This document shows positions 1 to 8,161 of a DNA stretch of 12,649 nt, piece by piece. The notes below the pieces were generated by a model. It saw nothing but the letters and a program-made list of their open reading frames with translations, had not been told where the DNA came from and did not search any database. The stretch's first letter is position 1; each line of letters starts with the position of its first letter. A program made the translations under genes and the position numbers. Origin of the DNA: Clostridiales bacterium oral taxon 876 str. F0540 (GTDB taxonomy: Bacteria; Bacillota; Clostridia; Clostridiales; Clostridiaceae); contig KE993491.1 in the NCBI GenBank assembly GCA_000466585.1, forward strand, positions 1 to 12,649, given 5' to 3'.

Positions 1-34
1 TTACCCAGTGTTTCGAGTGAAAGGAGAAAATTAT
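1..34. repeat. Terminal direct repeat, left copy
   Basis: These 34 bases are identical to 12616-12649, with no mismatch. The copy contains the Shine-Dalgarno sequence AAAGGAG of the DUF2815 gene and the first two bases of its ATG. An exact repeat that coincides with both window ends is what a circular molecule looks like when written with a short terminal overlap. Confidence 0.95.
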
Positions 35-584
35 GGCAAATGCAAACAAAACTAAGGTTATTACAGGTACAAACACTCGTTTAAGCTATTTCAATGGCTG
101 GGAGCCAATTTCAATTAACGGAAGTCCTGAGAAATATTCTGTATCAGTGCTTATTCCTAAAACGGATACAGAAACTATAAATGCTATTAATGCAGCGGTA
201 GATGCGGCAATCGAAGAGGGTATCGCAAAATTTGGAGGCAAAAAGCCAAATAAAGCTGCTATAAAGCTGCCTTTAAGGGATGGTGACGTAGAGCGTCAGG
301 AGGACGATGCCTACAAAGGCCATTATTTTGTAAATGCCAATAGTATAATTGCACCTGAGATTGTGGACAAAGCAGTAAGGCCTATTCTTGACCGCAGTGA
401 AGTATACAGCGGCTGCTATGCAAGGGTGTCTTTGAATTTTTTTGCATTTAACAGTAATAACAGCAAAGGTGTTGCCTGTGGGCTTGGCAACATCCAAAAG
501 ATTAAAGACGGCGAGCCATTAAGTGCAAGAACTAATGCAGCAGAGGATTTCACTATTGTGGAAGAGGAAGATTTTTTAGCATAA
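33..584 (+). CDS. DUF2815 family phage protein, probable ssDNA-binding protein
   Basis: A 183-residue protein matching the DUF2815 family of Firmicutes phages. It is encoded next to a family A polymerase and is thought to be a single-stranded-DNA-binding protein of OB-fold type. Visible support is the early VSVLIPKTD strand, the GHYFVNANS segment, the VYSGCYARVSLNFFAF core, and an acidic tail ending EEEDFLA, like the acidic C-terminal tips by which SSBs recruit partners. The ATG follows AAAGGAG at good spacing, and that site lies inside the 34-bp terminal repeat. In related phages the gene sits between a DUF2800 gene and the DNA polymerase; the polymerase follows here but DUF2800 is missing upstream. 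Family assignment is confident; the biochemical role comes from family knowledge and context. Confidence 0.88.
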   Translation: MANANKTKVITGTNTRLSYFNGWEPISINGSPEKYSVSVLIPKTDTETINAINAAVDAAIEEGIAKFGGKKPNKAAIKLPLRDGDVERQEDDAYKGHYFVNANSIIAPEIVDKAVRPILDRSEVYSGCYARVSLNFFAFNSNNSKGVACGLGNIQKIKDGEPLSARTNAAEDFTIVEEEDFLA

Positions 585-601
585 GACAAAATAATTATAA
601 G

Positions 602-637
602 AGGAGGTGGCGGAGGATATTCTGCTGCCTCCTTTTT
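602..637 (+). terminator. Terminator-like hairpin between DUF2815 and polymerase genes
   Basis: Bases 602-614 pair with 621-633 in a 13-bp stem that includes three G-U pairs, around the loop GGATAT. A T5 run (633-637) follows directly. It lies in the middle of an apparent operon, so it would act as an attenuator, or lower polymerase expression relative to the abundant ssDNA-binding protein, rather than end the transcript. Only 19 bases separate the T-run from the polymerase ATG. Confidence 0.6.
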
Positions 638-656
638 ATGAAAGGATGGTATTTAT

Positions 657-2606
657 ATGAAATATATCTCAATAGACATTGAAACCTTCTCCAGTGTTAA
701 TCTTCAAAGATCAGGAGTTTACCGCTATGCAGAAAGTGAGGATTTTGAAATATTGCTTTTTGGATATTCAATAGATGGCGGAGAGGTTAAGGTGTTGGAC
801 CTTGCAAGCGGAGAGAAAATTCCAACTGAAATTATAGATGCTCTTAATGATGCTTCTGTTATTAAGTGGGCCTTCAATGCACAGTTTGAAAGAATCTGTT
901 TATCAAGGTGGCTTGGCATGAAAACAGGTACTTATCTTTCACCCAGGTCCTGGCACTGCACCAGGGTTTGGGCGGCGACCTTAGGACTTCCCTTATCCCT
1001 TGAGGCTGTTGGAGAAGTTTTAGGTCTTGAAAATCAGAAACTATCAGAAGGAAAAAACTTGATTAAATATTTTTGTGTTCCATGCCCGCAGGTTAAATCA
1101 AATGGAGAGCCTGCTCGTAATCTGCCAAGCCATGACGCAGAAAAATGGGAAAGGTTTATTTCTTATAACAAGCGCGATGTGGAAACAGAAATGGAAATAC
1201 AAAATAAATTATCAAAGTTTCCTGTATCAGAAACCGAATGGCAGAATTACTGCTTAGATCAGATAATCAATGACCGTGGTATTGCTCTTGATATGGATTT
1301 TGTAAAGCAGGCAATTTTCTGTGATGAAAAATTCAAAGCAGAAAATATTAAAAAAGCAAAGCATTTAACAGGACTTGAAAATCCTAATTCTCCTGCACAA
1401 TTAAAGGATTGGCTTTTGAAGCAGGGTATGGAAACAGCTTCTTTATCAAAGGCGGTAGTTTCAGAGCTTATTGAAGACTCTGAGGGAGAAGTACAGGAAG
1501 CACTTTCCATAAGGCAGCAGCTTGCAAAAAGCAGCGTAAAGAAATATACCGCAATGGAAAAGGTGGTTTGCAGTGATAAGAGAGCCAGAGGTTTGATTCA
1601 GTTTTATGGTGCAAATAGAACAGGCAGATATTCAAGCAAGCTAATCCAGGTGCAAAACCTTCCTCAAAACCATATTCCTGATTTAAAAGAGGCTCGTGCT
1701 TTAGTTAAAGCCGGCAATCTTGAAGCGTTGGATTTACTTTATGACAGCATTCCCACTGTGCTGTCGGAGTTAATCAGAACAGCCTTTATACCAAAGCCTG
1801 AGCATAGGTTTATCATAAGTGATCTAAGTGCCATTGAGGCCCGGGTAATTGCGTGGCTTTCAAATGAACGCTGGCGAATGGAGGTATTTGCAGGTGGCGG
1901 AGATATCTACTGCGCCTCAGCTTCACAGATGTTTAAGGTTCCTGTAGAAAAAAACGGAGTTAATGGGGCTCTAAGGCAGAAGGGCAAAATAGCAGAATTG
2001 GCCTTAGGCTACGGCGGCTCAGTAGGAGCTCTTAAAGCAATGGGCGCAATTCAAATGGGACTTTTTGAAGATGAACTTCAGCCCTTAGTTACAGCTTGGA
2101 GAAATACTAACCCTAATATTACCTCTCTTTGGTGGGGAATAGACCGTGCAGTGAAAACTGTAATAAAAACAAAACAACCTCTGGAAGTTTATGGCGTCAG
2201 CATTTTTTATGAAAGTGCAATTCTCTTTATTAACCTTCCAAGCGGCAGAAACCTTTCCTATATAAAGCCCCTTATTGAAGGTAACAAATTCGGTGGCGAG
2301 TCTGTTACCTATGAAGGTGTTGGCGGCAGTAAGAAGTGGGAAAGGATAGAAAGCTATGGCCCTAAGTTTACAGAGAATATTGTACAAGCTATTAGCCGTG
2401 ATATTTTAGCGGAAGCAATGCTTAGATTAGCTGCCAATGGATTTAAAATTGTGATGCATGTTCATGATGAAGTTGTAATAGAAGCACCAAATAATATATC
2501 TTCTGCAGAGGAAATATGTGCTCTTATGAGTGAAACACCGGCATGGGCAAAGGGACTTATTCTTAAGGCTGAGGGTTATGAGTGTGAATTTTATAAAAAG
2601 GAATAA
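657..2606 (+). CDS. Phage family A DNA polymerase with 3'-5' exonuclease domain
   Basis: A 649-residue replicative polymerase of the Pol I (family A) type, replicating the element's own DNA. The N-terminal proofreading domain shows Exo I (D7, E9 in SIDIETF), Exo II (NAQFE, residues 74-78) and Exo III (YNKRD, 170-174). The polymerase domain has motif A around D389 to E394 (DLSAIEAR), motif B with R440, K444 and Y452, and motif C with H603-D604-E605 (HVHDEV). All catalytic residues are present, so it should be active. There is no 5'-3' exonuclease domain, as expected for phage polymerases of this length. The ATG is preceded by AAAGGATGG. It follows the ssDNA-binding gene and precedes the antirepressor in the rightward operon. 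Confidence 0.96.
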   Translation: MKYISIDIETFSSVNLQRSGVYRYAESEDFEILLFGYSIDGGEVKVLDLASGEKIPTEIIDALNDASVIKWAFNAQFERICLSRWLGMKTGTYLSPRSWHCTRVWAATLGLPLSLEAVGEVLGLENQKLSEGKNLIKYFCVPCPQVKSNGEPARNLPSHDAEKWERFISYNKRDVETEMEIQNKLSKFPVSETEWQNYCLDQIINDRGIALDMDFVKQAIFCDEKFKAENIKKAKHLTGLENPNSPAQLKDWLLKQGMETASLSKAVVSELIEDSEGEVQEALSIRQQLAKSSVKKYTAMEKVVCSDKRARGLIQFYGANRTGRYSSKLIQVQNLPQNHIPDLKEARALVKAGNLEALDLLYDSIPTVLSELIRTAFIPKPEHRFIISDLSAIEARVIAWLSNERWRMEVFAGGGDIYCASASQMFKVPVEKNGVNGALRQKGKIAELALGYGGSVGALKAMGAIQMGLFEDELQPLVTAWRNTNPNITSLWWGIDRAVKTVIKTKQPLEVYGVSIFYESAILFINLPSGRNLSYIKPLIEGNKFGGESVTYEGVGGSKKWERIESYGPKFTENIVQAISRDILAEAMLRLAANGFKIVMHVHDEVVIEAPNNISSAEEICALMSETPAWAKGLILKAEGYECEFYKKE

Positions 2607-2713
2607 GGAACAAGAAGAATAAAAAATCTTAGATATTTAGGGATTCGATTATACAAACTTTTTCGCTTATAGGCAGAGGATATTTCCTCAATAAATTTAA
2701 TGGAGGTATTTCT

Positions 2714-3487
2714 ATGAGCGAAATACAAATTTTTAGAAGTCCAGAGTTTGGTGCAATCAGAACCCTTAAAGAAAATGGCAAAGGATTATTCTGCGGCAGG
2801 GACATAGCAGTTTCTCTTGGCTATGACCAGCCTCATAAGGCAGTGGAGCGCCACTGCAGGTATGGTATGAAATGTACCGTACCTCATCCGCAGTCAAAGG
2901 ACAAGACGATTGAAATGATTTTTATTCCTGAGGGTGATGTTTATCGCCTTATTGTGCACTCAAAATTACCTGCTGCAGAGCGTTTTGAGCAATGGGTTTT
3001 TGATGAGGTTTTACCTTCTATTAATAAGCATGGTGCCTATATTACCATGCAGAAGCTGGAAGAGATTATGAATGACCCGGATTCCTGGATTAAGGTATTA
3101 ACTGCACTTAAGACTGAAAGACAGGAAAAGAAACGTTTGCAGATTAAGGCAACAGAGGATAAGCCAAAGGTTGTGTTTGCAAATGCAGTAGCAGTATCAG
3201 ATGGAACAATTCTTATTGGGGAGCTTGCAAAAATACTTAAAGGCAATGGTGTAGATATAGGTCAGAATCGCTTATTTGAACACCTGCGTCAGGAAGGATT
3301 TCTTATAAAGCGTAAAGGGACAGACTATAATGCTCCAACGCAGATGGCTATGGAATTAGGTTTGTTTAAGGTTAAAGAAACAGCAATTACACACTCTGAT
3401 GGTCACATTACAATTTCAAAAACAACAAAGGTTACAGGAAAAGGGCAGCAATATTTTATTAATAGATACTTGGGGGAGGCTCAGTAA
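2714..3487 (+). CDS. Phage antirepressor: Bro-N domain plus C-terminal ANT (KilAC-like) domain
   Basis: A 257-residue two-domain regulator. Residues about 5-110 form a Bro-N domain (FCGRDIAVSLGY, then the typical FEQWVFDEVLPSINKHGAY ending). A charged linker at about 110-150 is likely helical. Residues about 152-255 resemble the ANT antirepressor domain (LIGELAKIL, NRLFEHLRQEGFL, QQYFINRYL). Proteins of this build inactivate prophage repressors or bind DNA to promote the lytic programme. The natural partner here would be the XRE repressor at 9598-10332; that pairing is inferred. The start has GGAGG seven bases upstream. About 107 bp separate it from the polymerase gene, with only a small GAGG/CCTC hairpin in between, so co-transcription is plausible. 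Confidence 0.9.
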   Translation: MSEIQIFRSPEFGAIRTLKENGKGLFCGRDIAVSLGYDQPHKAVERHCRYGMKCTVPHPQSKDKTIEMIFIPEGDVYRLIVHSKLPAAERFEQWVFDEVLPSINKHGAYITMQKLEEIMNDPDSWIKVLTALKTERQEKKRLQIKATEDKPKVVFANAVAVSDGTILIGELAKILKGNGVDIGQNRLFEHLRQEGFLIKRKGTDYNAPTQMAMELGLFKVKETAITHSDGHITISKTTKVTGKGQQYFINRYLGEAQ

Positions 3488-3488
3488 C

Positions 3489-3911
3489 ATGAGAGTTAAT
3501 AAATTTAATTCTGAAGGCTGTTTTGATTCAATTCCTATTGTAACCTTTACTAACCTTACTAATAAGAAAAAGGCAGAGAAAAACTCTGTCTTTAAACCTT
3601 TTGTGTATATTTGCTCCAATTATTCAGGAAATACCTGCAGAGATTTAAAAAAGGCTCGTGATTTTTGCAGCTTTGCCATAAGGAAAAATTATATTCCTCT
3701 TGCTTCTTACATGCTTTTTTCTAAGCATTTGGATGCTGATAATCCTATAAATCGGGAACTTGCTATGATTTTGCTTGGAAAATGCAGTGAGCTTTGGGTG
3801 TTTGGAAGTGCCATATCAAAGGCTATGGCAGAAGAAATTGCAAAAGCAAAGAAACTCAAGCTGTTAATAAGGTATTTTAATGAGAACTTAGAGGAGGCTG
3901 ATATTTTATGA
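3489..3911 (+). CDS. DUF7768 (DUF4406-like) protein, nucleoside 2-deoxyribosyltransferase-like fold
   Basis: A 140-residue protein of a family common in Firmicutes phage replication modules and related to nucleoside 2-deoxyribosyltransferases. Visible signatures are VYICSNYSG near residue 40, the helix CRDLKKARDFCSFAI, an IPLASYMLFSKHLD strand and loop, and LWVFGSAISKAMAEEI near residue 105. The ATG at 3489 is chosen because GGGGGAGG lies nine bases upstream and the preceding gene ends at 3487; an upstream in-frame ATG at 3399 would overlap that gene by 89 bases. Its TGA overlaps the ATG of the primase-helicase gene (ATGA), so the two are probably translationally coupled. A role in nucleotide salvage or DNA-precursor modification is plausible but unproven; the substrate is unknown. 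Confidence 0.82.
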   Translation: MRVNKFNSEGCFDSIPIVTFTNLTNKKKAEKNSVFKPFVYICSNYSGNTCRDLKKARDFCSFAIRKNYIPLASYMLFSKHLDADNPINRELAMILLGKCSELWVFGSAISKAMAEEIAKAKKLKLLIRYFNENLEEADIL

Positions 3912-6274
3912 AGATAGCAGTGGGAAATAGCCGCATGGATAAAAATTGGAAAAATACAGATATTTCCTGGGAAATTTTTACCACTAGAGTAAAGACTACA
4001 CAAAAAACAACAGAAACCGTAGAAGAATACCGCAAGCTAAAAAAAGGACAGCAGGATGCTGTTAAAGATGTAGGGGGTTTTGTAGGGGGACACTTAAGAG
4101 ATGGCAGACGCAAGAAAGGTAATGTGCTTTGCCGTTCACTTTTGACGCTGGATATGGATTATGGAACAGTAGACATATGGGAGCAGATTACAATGCTTTT
4201 TGATTTTAAATGCTGCATGTATTCAACCCATAAACATACCCCGGAAAATCCAAGGCTTCGTTTAATAATTCCTCTTGCCCGTGAAATCAGCGAAGAAGAG
4301 TATGCAGCTGTCAGCCGTATGGTGGCAAAGGAAATAGGCATTGAGCTTTTTGATGCTACCACCTATGAAGCAGAGCGCCTTATGTACTGGCCTTCCACCT
4401 CTTCAAATGGCGAATTTGTATATAAAGAAAATGATGGGACTTTACTTGATCCGGATGAATACCTTGCAAAATATGATAATTGGAGGGATACCACCACTTG
4501 GCCTATACCTTCCCGTGAGTATCAGATTATAAAACGAAGTTTAAAAGAACAGGCTGATCCGCTTATAAAGGAAGGAGTTATAGGAACCTTCTGCCGTACT
4601 TATGGGATTCGTGAGGCAATTGAAAAATTCCTGGCTGAGGTTTATGAGCCCTCCGCCATGGAGGGCCGCTATGATTATATTCCTGCTGACAGCAGTGCGG
4701 GCGTAATTATATATGAGGATAAGTTTGCCTACAGTCATCATGCTACAGACCCTGCAAGAGGTCTTCTTTTAAATGCCTTTGATCTTGTTCGTATACATAA
4801 ATTTGGTCAGCTTGATGACAAGTCAGCTGTAAATACAGCAGAGGGTAAACTTCCGTCTTTTGCGGCAATGCGGGACTTTGCCGTTAAGGATGCTAAAGTA
4901 AAAGCAGAGTTTGTAAAAGAGAGGCAAGCTCAGGCGACAGAGGAGTTTTCAGAGGTTGATTGGCAGATAGCTTTGGAACTTGATAAGCAGGGCAGAATAA
5001 AAGACACTCTTGATAATATTGTGATGATTCTGAGCAATGATGAAGGACTTAAGCCCATTGCTTTTAACTGCCATCGTGATGGAATAGATGCTAAGAGTAC
5101 CTTACCTTGGGAGCAGATAAAAAGTGGCTGGAATGATTCTGATAATGCCTGTTTAAAGGTTTATTTAAGCAGCAGGTATGGAATTTATTCACCTACAAAA
5201 ACAAAGGATGCTGTGCTGGCAGTTGCGGCAGAAAGGGCTTATCATCCCATTAAGGAGTATCTTGATAATCTGCCAAAGTGGGATGGCATTACTCGCGTCG
5301 AAAATCTTCTCATTGATTATTTTGGTGCAGCAGATAACAGCTATACAAAAGCAGTGATAAGAAAAACACTGGTGGCAGCAGTGGCACGCATTTATCATCC
5401 GGGAACAAAATTTGATAGTGTGCTTATTTTAAACGGGCCCCAAGGCATCGGTAAATCCACCTTCTTTGCAAAGCTAGCGGGAGATTGGTTTTCAGACAGC
5501 CTAACTATTACAGATATGAAGGATAAGTCCGGTCCCGAAAAGCTGCAGGGCTATTGGATACTTGAGCTTGGAGAGCTTGCAGGAATGAGAAAGACCGAAG
5601 TTGAAATTGTAAAATCCTTTGTGTCAAGAGTAGATGATAAATATAGGGCAAGCTATGGAGTTAACGTGGAAAATCATCCTCGTCAGTGTGTCATTGTTGG
5701 TTCTACCAATGCTGAGAACGGATTTTTGCGTGATATCACAGGCAACCGCAGATTTTGGCCGGTACCTATAAGCGGCAATGCTGCTAAAAAGTCCTGGCAG
5801 ATTACGCCTGAAGAAGTTAATCAGATTTGGGCAGAGGCTTTAAACTTATATGAACAAGGCGAGAAGCTCTACCTCGAAGGTGAGGAGGCTGTTCTTGCAG
5901 GCAGCGAGCAGGCTGATGCAATGGAAACGGATGAACGTGAAGGCTTAGTGCGTGCTTATCTTGATGTTCTTTTGCCAGAGGATTGGGACACCCTGTCTTT
6001 ATATGAACGCAGAAATTTTCTAAGCGGCAGCGAATTTGGCATCGGAACCCGCATAGGCACTGTAAAACGAAGCCTTGTCTGTAACATGGAAATTTGGTGC
6101 GAGTGCTTTGGCAAGGATGCTTCTTCTATGAAAACAGCCGACTCTTATGCTATCGGGGCCATCATGAGAAAAATCAGCCACTGGGACAGGTATTGCGGCA
6201 ACAAAAACGGAACAAGCAATTTTCCTATCTATGGAAAGCAGCGCGCTTATTCCAGAGTAAAGGAACTTCAGTAG
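3908..6274 (+). CDS. vapE: VapE-type phage primase-helicase (virulence-associated E family)
   Basis: A 788-residue protein that should prime and unwind DNA for phage-type replication. The N-terminal part resembles an archaeo-eukaryotic primase-polymerase: D82 and D84 in LDMDYG, then an S-x-H motif (S106-T-H108), then PRLRLIIPL. The C-terminal half is the VapE superfamily-3-like ATPase, with Walker A GPQGIGKST (G510 to T518), a Walker B-like WILELGELAG, and the family signature GSTNAENGFLRDITGNRRFWPV with its sensor Asn and arginine-finger region. All core residues are intact. GAGGAGG lies ten bases before the ATG, and the gene overlaps the previous one by four bases. It ends with TAG at 6272-6274; the same frame then stays open for 37 more codons. 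In satellites and phages such proteins can also recognise the origin. Confidence 0.92.
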   Translation: MKIAVGNSRMDKNWKNTDISWEIFTTRVKTTQKTTETVEEYRKLKKGQQDAVKDVGGFVGGHLRDGRRKKGNVLCRSLLTLDMDYGTVDIWEQITMLFDFKCCMYSTHKHTPENPRLRLIIPLAREISEEEYAAVSRMVAKEIGIELFDATTYEAERLMYWPSTSSNGEFVYKENDGTLLDPDEYLAKYDNWRDTTTWPIPSREYQIIKRSLKEQADPLIKEGVIGTFCRTYGIREAIEKFLAEVYEPSAMEGRYDYIPADSSAGVIIYEDKFAYSHHATDPARGLLLNAFDLVRIHKFGQLDDKSAVNTAEGKLPSFAAMRDFAVKDAKVKAEFVKERQAQATEEFSEVDWQIALELDKQGRIKDTLDNIVMILSNDEGLKPIAFNCHRDGIDAKSTLPWEQIKSGWNDSDNACLKVYLSSRYGIYSPTKTKDAVLAVAAERAYHPIKEYLDNLPKWDGITRVENLLIDYFGAADNSYTKAVIRKTLVAAVARIYHPGTKFDSVLILNGPQGIGKSTFFAKLAGDWFSDSLTITDMKDKSGPEKLQGYWILELGELAGMRKTEVEIVKSFVSRVDDKYRASYGVNVENHPRQCVIVGSTNAENGFLRDITGNRRFWPVPISGNAAKKSWQITPEEVNQIWAEALNLYEQGEKLYLEGEEAVLAGSEQADAMETDEREGLVRAYLDVLLPEDWDTLSLYERRNFLSGSEFGIGTRIGTVKRSLVCNMEIWCECFGKDASSMKTADSYAIGAIMRKISHWDRYCGNKNGTSNFPIYGKQRAYSRVKELQ

Positions 6275-6880
6275 GGTTGTACCATATATTGTTTCAAAAC
6301 TGATTCGCTTAAGAAAGCTAGTAAGCTAAAGAAAGACAAGCTGTTTGGAACAGTTGGAACAAACTTTAGGCTATATAAGCAAAAATAATAAAAAAGAAAC
6401 AGTGAGCCTGCGCAGGTGTAGGTATAGGCGCGTATAGGAAAATTGATTGAAAATTGTTTTTCTGTTCTGTTTTGTTATCAGGTGATGGACTTGATCTTCA
6501 AGCAGGGAACAACGGTTTTTTGATTTAGGCTTGCTTGGAGTTTGGAATTTTATGAGTAAGTCAATGCCAAGCTTCGGAGATAGGGATAAAAAAAGTGTGG
6601 TTATACATCATAGGATTTCTAAAGGAGCTATTGATGGGCAAGTGATGAATGTGATTTAGAAAAAGCTGAGAGGGTATGAGTCCTTGATGGATGTGGTTAG
6701 GCGAGGATAAATGTGTGGTAATTTCGGAGTAATTTCTGTTAGAGATTACACAAAACTTTATAAGCTCTAAAGTGCATCTAGATAACTATTTATCTAGAAA
6801 TATAAATATAGTTAACTATATAACTAGTTGGAGTTTTTGTAAAAAGTAATGGACGTATGAGCGGCAGTAAACATAGACTG
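6275..6880. other. Gene-poor segment after vapE: possible decayed coding DNA and palindromes
   Basis: No convincing gene is visible in these 606 bp. The vapE frame continues for 37 sense codons after its stop, to TAATAA at 6386-6391. Two GGAACA boxes nine bases apart (6347-6352, 6356-6361) and the palindrome CCTGCGCAGG (6407-6416) follow. A 35-codon ORF at 6552-6659 has no good ribosome binding site and no recognised relative. AT-rich palindromes occupy 6777-6829. In related phages this position usually carries VRR-NUC nuclease and SNF2 helicase genes; neither is present. The segment probably joins the phage module to foreign DNA. Confidence 0.6.
6777..6829. promoter_or_regulatory. Cluster of three AT-rich palindromes
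   Basis: Three inverted repeats lie side by side: TCTAGATAA-N4-TTATCTAGA (6777-6798), TATAGTTAACTATA (6807-6820) and AACTAGTT (6822-6829). The last two also combine as TAGTTA-N6-TAACTA. Adjacent palindromes of this size suit dimeric regulator operators, for instance MarR-type, or a replication origin. No regulator gene or intact promoter-gene pair follows; the insertion sequence begins 52 bases further on. Confidence 0.4.
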
Positions 6881-6913
6881 TGACCCTACTCCAATTTGAT
6901 AGACAGTAAGAAT
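6881..6913 (+). repeat. IS left terminal inverted repeat
   Basis: Comparing this 33-base end with the reverse complement of 8119-8151 by eye gives 24 matches. The shared core is ATAGACAGTA, and the tip TGACC is identical. It fixes the left boundary of the insertion sequence. Confidence 0.85.
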
Positions 6914-6943
6914 CCGTCTATAATCAAATTGGAGGGATTAACA

Positions 6944-7237
6944 ATGAGTGAAAGAAAGAAGTTTGATAAAGCATTTAAGGAACAAGTAGTTTTAAGAATA
7001 ACTTCAGGAGATACAACAATCAGTAAAATATCTGATGAGTTAGGTATACATTACTCAACAGTTAGAGATTGGGTTAAAGGCTATAAACAAGATGGAGCTT
7101 CTGCCTTCCCTGGGAGCGGTAATCTTAAGCCTGAAGACGAAGAACTCAGAAGGCTTCGCCGAGAATTAGCAGATCTCAAGGAGGAAAATGAGATACTAAA
7201 AAAAGCAGCGGCCTACTTCGCGAAGAATCTGAAATAG
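6944..7237 (+). CDS. IS3-family transposase OrfA (helix-turn-helix and leucine zipper)
   Basis: A 97-residue DNA-binding protein of the IS3 type. It starts with SERKKFDKAFKEQVV, continues with a helix-turn-helix (ISKISDELGIHYSTVRDWVKGY), and ends with a coiled-coil zipper (RRLRRELADLKEENEILKKAA) that dimerises transposase subunits. The ATG at 6944 is chosen because GGAGGG sits just upstream. An in-frame TTG at 6896 would begin inside the terminal repeat and has no ribosome binding site. OrfA alone usually acts as an end-binding regulator; fused to OrfB it forms the transposase. Its 3' end carries the A7 slippery run. Confidence 0.92.
   Translation: MSERKKFDKAFKEQVVLRITSGDTTISKISDELGIHYSTVRDWVKGYKQDGASAFPGSGNLKPEDEELRRLRRELADLKEENEILKKAAAYFAKNLK
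7198..7204 (+). other. Programmed -1 frameshift site of the IS
   Basis: A run of seven A residues near the end of orfA. Slipping back one base here continues in the orfB frame through codons reading KSSGLLREESEIAKFKFIFE, without a stop, into the orfB ATG region. IS3 elements make the OrfAB transposase this way. The position, the direction of the shift and the open -1 frame all agree. Confidence 0.82.
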
Positions 7238-7287
7238 CAAAATTTAAGTTTATATTTGAACACCGCTTCAAGTTTCGGATTGCGAAG

Positions 7288-8088
7288 ATGTGTAAGGCCT
7301 TGGGAGTATCGCGAAGCGGGTATTACGCATACCACTCACGTGGAGAAAGTATGAGAAGCAAAGAGAACAAAGAGCTTCTTAAAGCTATAAAGAAAATACA
7401 TGAGGAAAGTCATAGAATATATGGTGCTCCTCAGATAACTAAGAACTTGCCTAAGAATCAAAAGGCAAGCAAGGGGCGCGTAGCTCGGTTAATGAGAGCT
7501 AACGGTATAAAATCCAAAGTAACAAAGAAATATAAGGCAACCACAAATTCAAAACACAATTTCCCCGTTGCAGAAAACGTACTTAATCGAGAATTTACTG
7601 CTACTAAACCTAATGAGAAATGGGTATCTGATATAACATATATCCAAACTAAAGAAGGATGGCTGTATCTAGCAGCAGTAATGGACTTATATGGACGTAG
7701 AATAGTAGGCTGGGCTATGGATAGGCGCATGAAGACCAGCCTTGTTTCTGATGCCCTTAAACAAGCTGTTGGTAGGGTTGGTGCTACAGAAGGTCTTATA
7801 CTCCACTCAGATAGAGGAGTACAATATGCAAGTAACGAGTACCAACATCTTCTTAAAGGCTATGGCTTTATCTGCAGTATGAGCCGTAAGGGTAACTGCT
7901 ATGATAACGCTCCTATGGAGTCTTTCTGGGGTAAGCTTAAAATGGAATGGCTCAATGATTATAACTTTAATACAAGAGCAGAAGCTAAACAAGAAGTATT
8001 TAAGTACATTGAACTATTCTATAACCGTAAGAGAACACACTCTTCCAATGGTTACATAGCACCTTATCTATTGGACAAAGTATCATAG
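7288..8088 (+). CDS. IS3-family transposase OrfB (DDE integrase domain)
   Basis: The catalytic part of the IS transposase, 266 residues from the internal ATG. In vivo it is more likely made as an OrfAB fusion entered at 7198-7204. It opens with the CKALGVSRSGYYAYHSRG segment and an HTH_21-like region (RIYGAPQITKNL), followed by the retroviral-type integrase core. The catalytic triad is D115 (KWVSDITYIQ), D175 (LHSDRGVQY) and E211 (NAPMESFWGKLK). The D(35)E spacing is the family standard, followed by the usual K. Length and residues indicate an intact enzyme. The internal ATG has no good ribosome binding site, which favours the frameshift product. Confidence 0.93.
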   Translation: MCKALGVSRSGYYAYHSRGESMRSKENKELLKAIKKIHEESHRIYGAPQITKNLPKNQKASKGRVARLMRANGIKSKVTKKYKATTNSKHNFPVAENVLNREFTATKPNEKWVSDITYIQTKEGWLYLAAVMDLYGRRIVGWAMDRRMKTSLVSDALKQAVGRVGATEGLILHSDRGVQYASNEYQHLLKGYGFICSMSRKGNCYDNAPMESFWGKLKMEWLNDYNFNTRAEAKQEVFKYIELFYNRKRTHSSNGYIAPYLLDKVS

Positions 8089-8118
8089 CAAATTTATGAA
8101 AAATGAAGAAAATTGGGG

Positions 8119-8151
8119 ATTTATACTGTCTATTTTATTGATGCAAGGTCA
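8119..8151 (-). repeat. IS right terminal inverted repeat
   Basis: The reverse complement begins TGACC and shares ATAGACAGTA with the left end. It sets the IS boundary 63 bases after the orfB stop. No copy of the bases left of the IS is found immediately after it. Confidence 0.85.
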
Positions 8152-8161
8152 ATCTTTATAA

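Larger units (their letters stand above)
6881..8151 (+). mobile_element. Complete IS3-family insertion sequence
   Basis: A 1,271-bp element bounded by imperfect terminal inverted repeats beginning TGACC and ending GGTCA, with two overlapping-frame genes of IS3 layout. A -1 frameshift would give the OrfAB transposase. Both ends, the slippery site and the DDE triad are intact, so the element looks transposition-competent. The flanking bases (GACTG on the left, ATCTT on the right) show no direct duplication. This suggests a rearrangement or deletion after insertion. It separates the phage module from the VOC/RidA cassette. Confidence 0.93.

Noticed and set aside
6272..6274. Recoding of TAG as an amino acid
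   Set aside because: Several other genes here end in TAG (10734-10892, the VOC gene and both IS genes) with no sensible continuation, so standard stop use is more likely.
6552..6659. A 35-codon ORF beginning MSKSMPSFGD in the gap after vapE
   Set aside because: Poor ribosome site, no recognisable family, and the surrounding DNA looks non-coding. It is mentioned only as part of the gap.
6896..6943. Longer orfA starting at TTG 6896
   Set aside because: It would start inside the terminal inverted repeat and before the GGAGGG ribosome site that serves the ATG at 6944.
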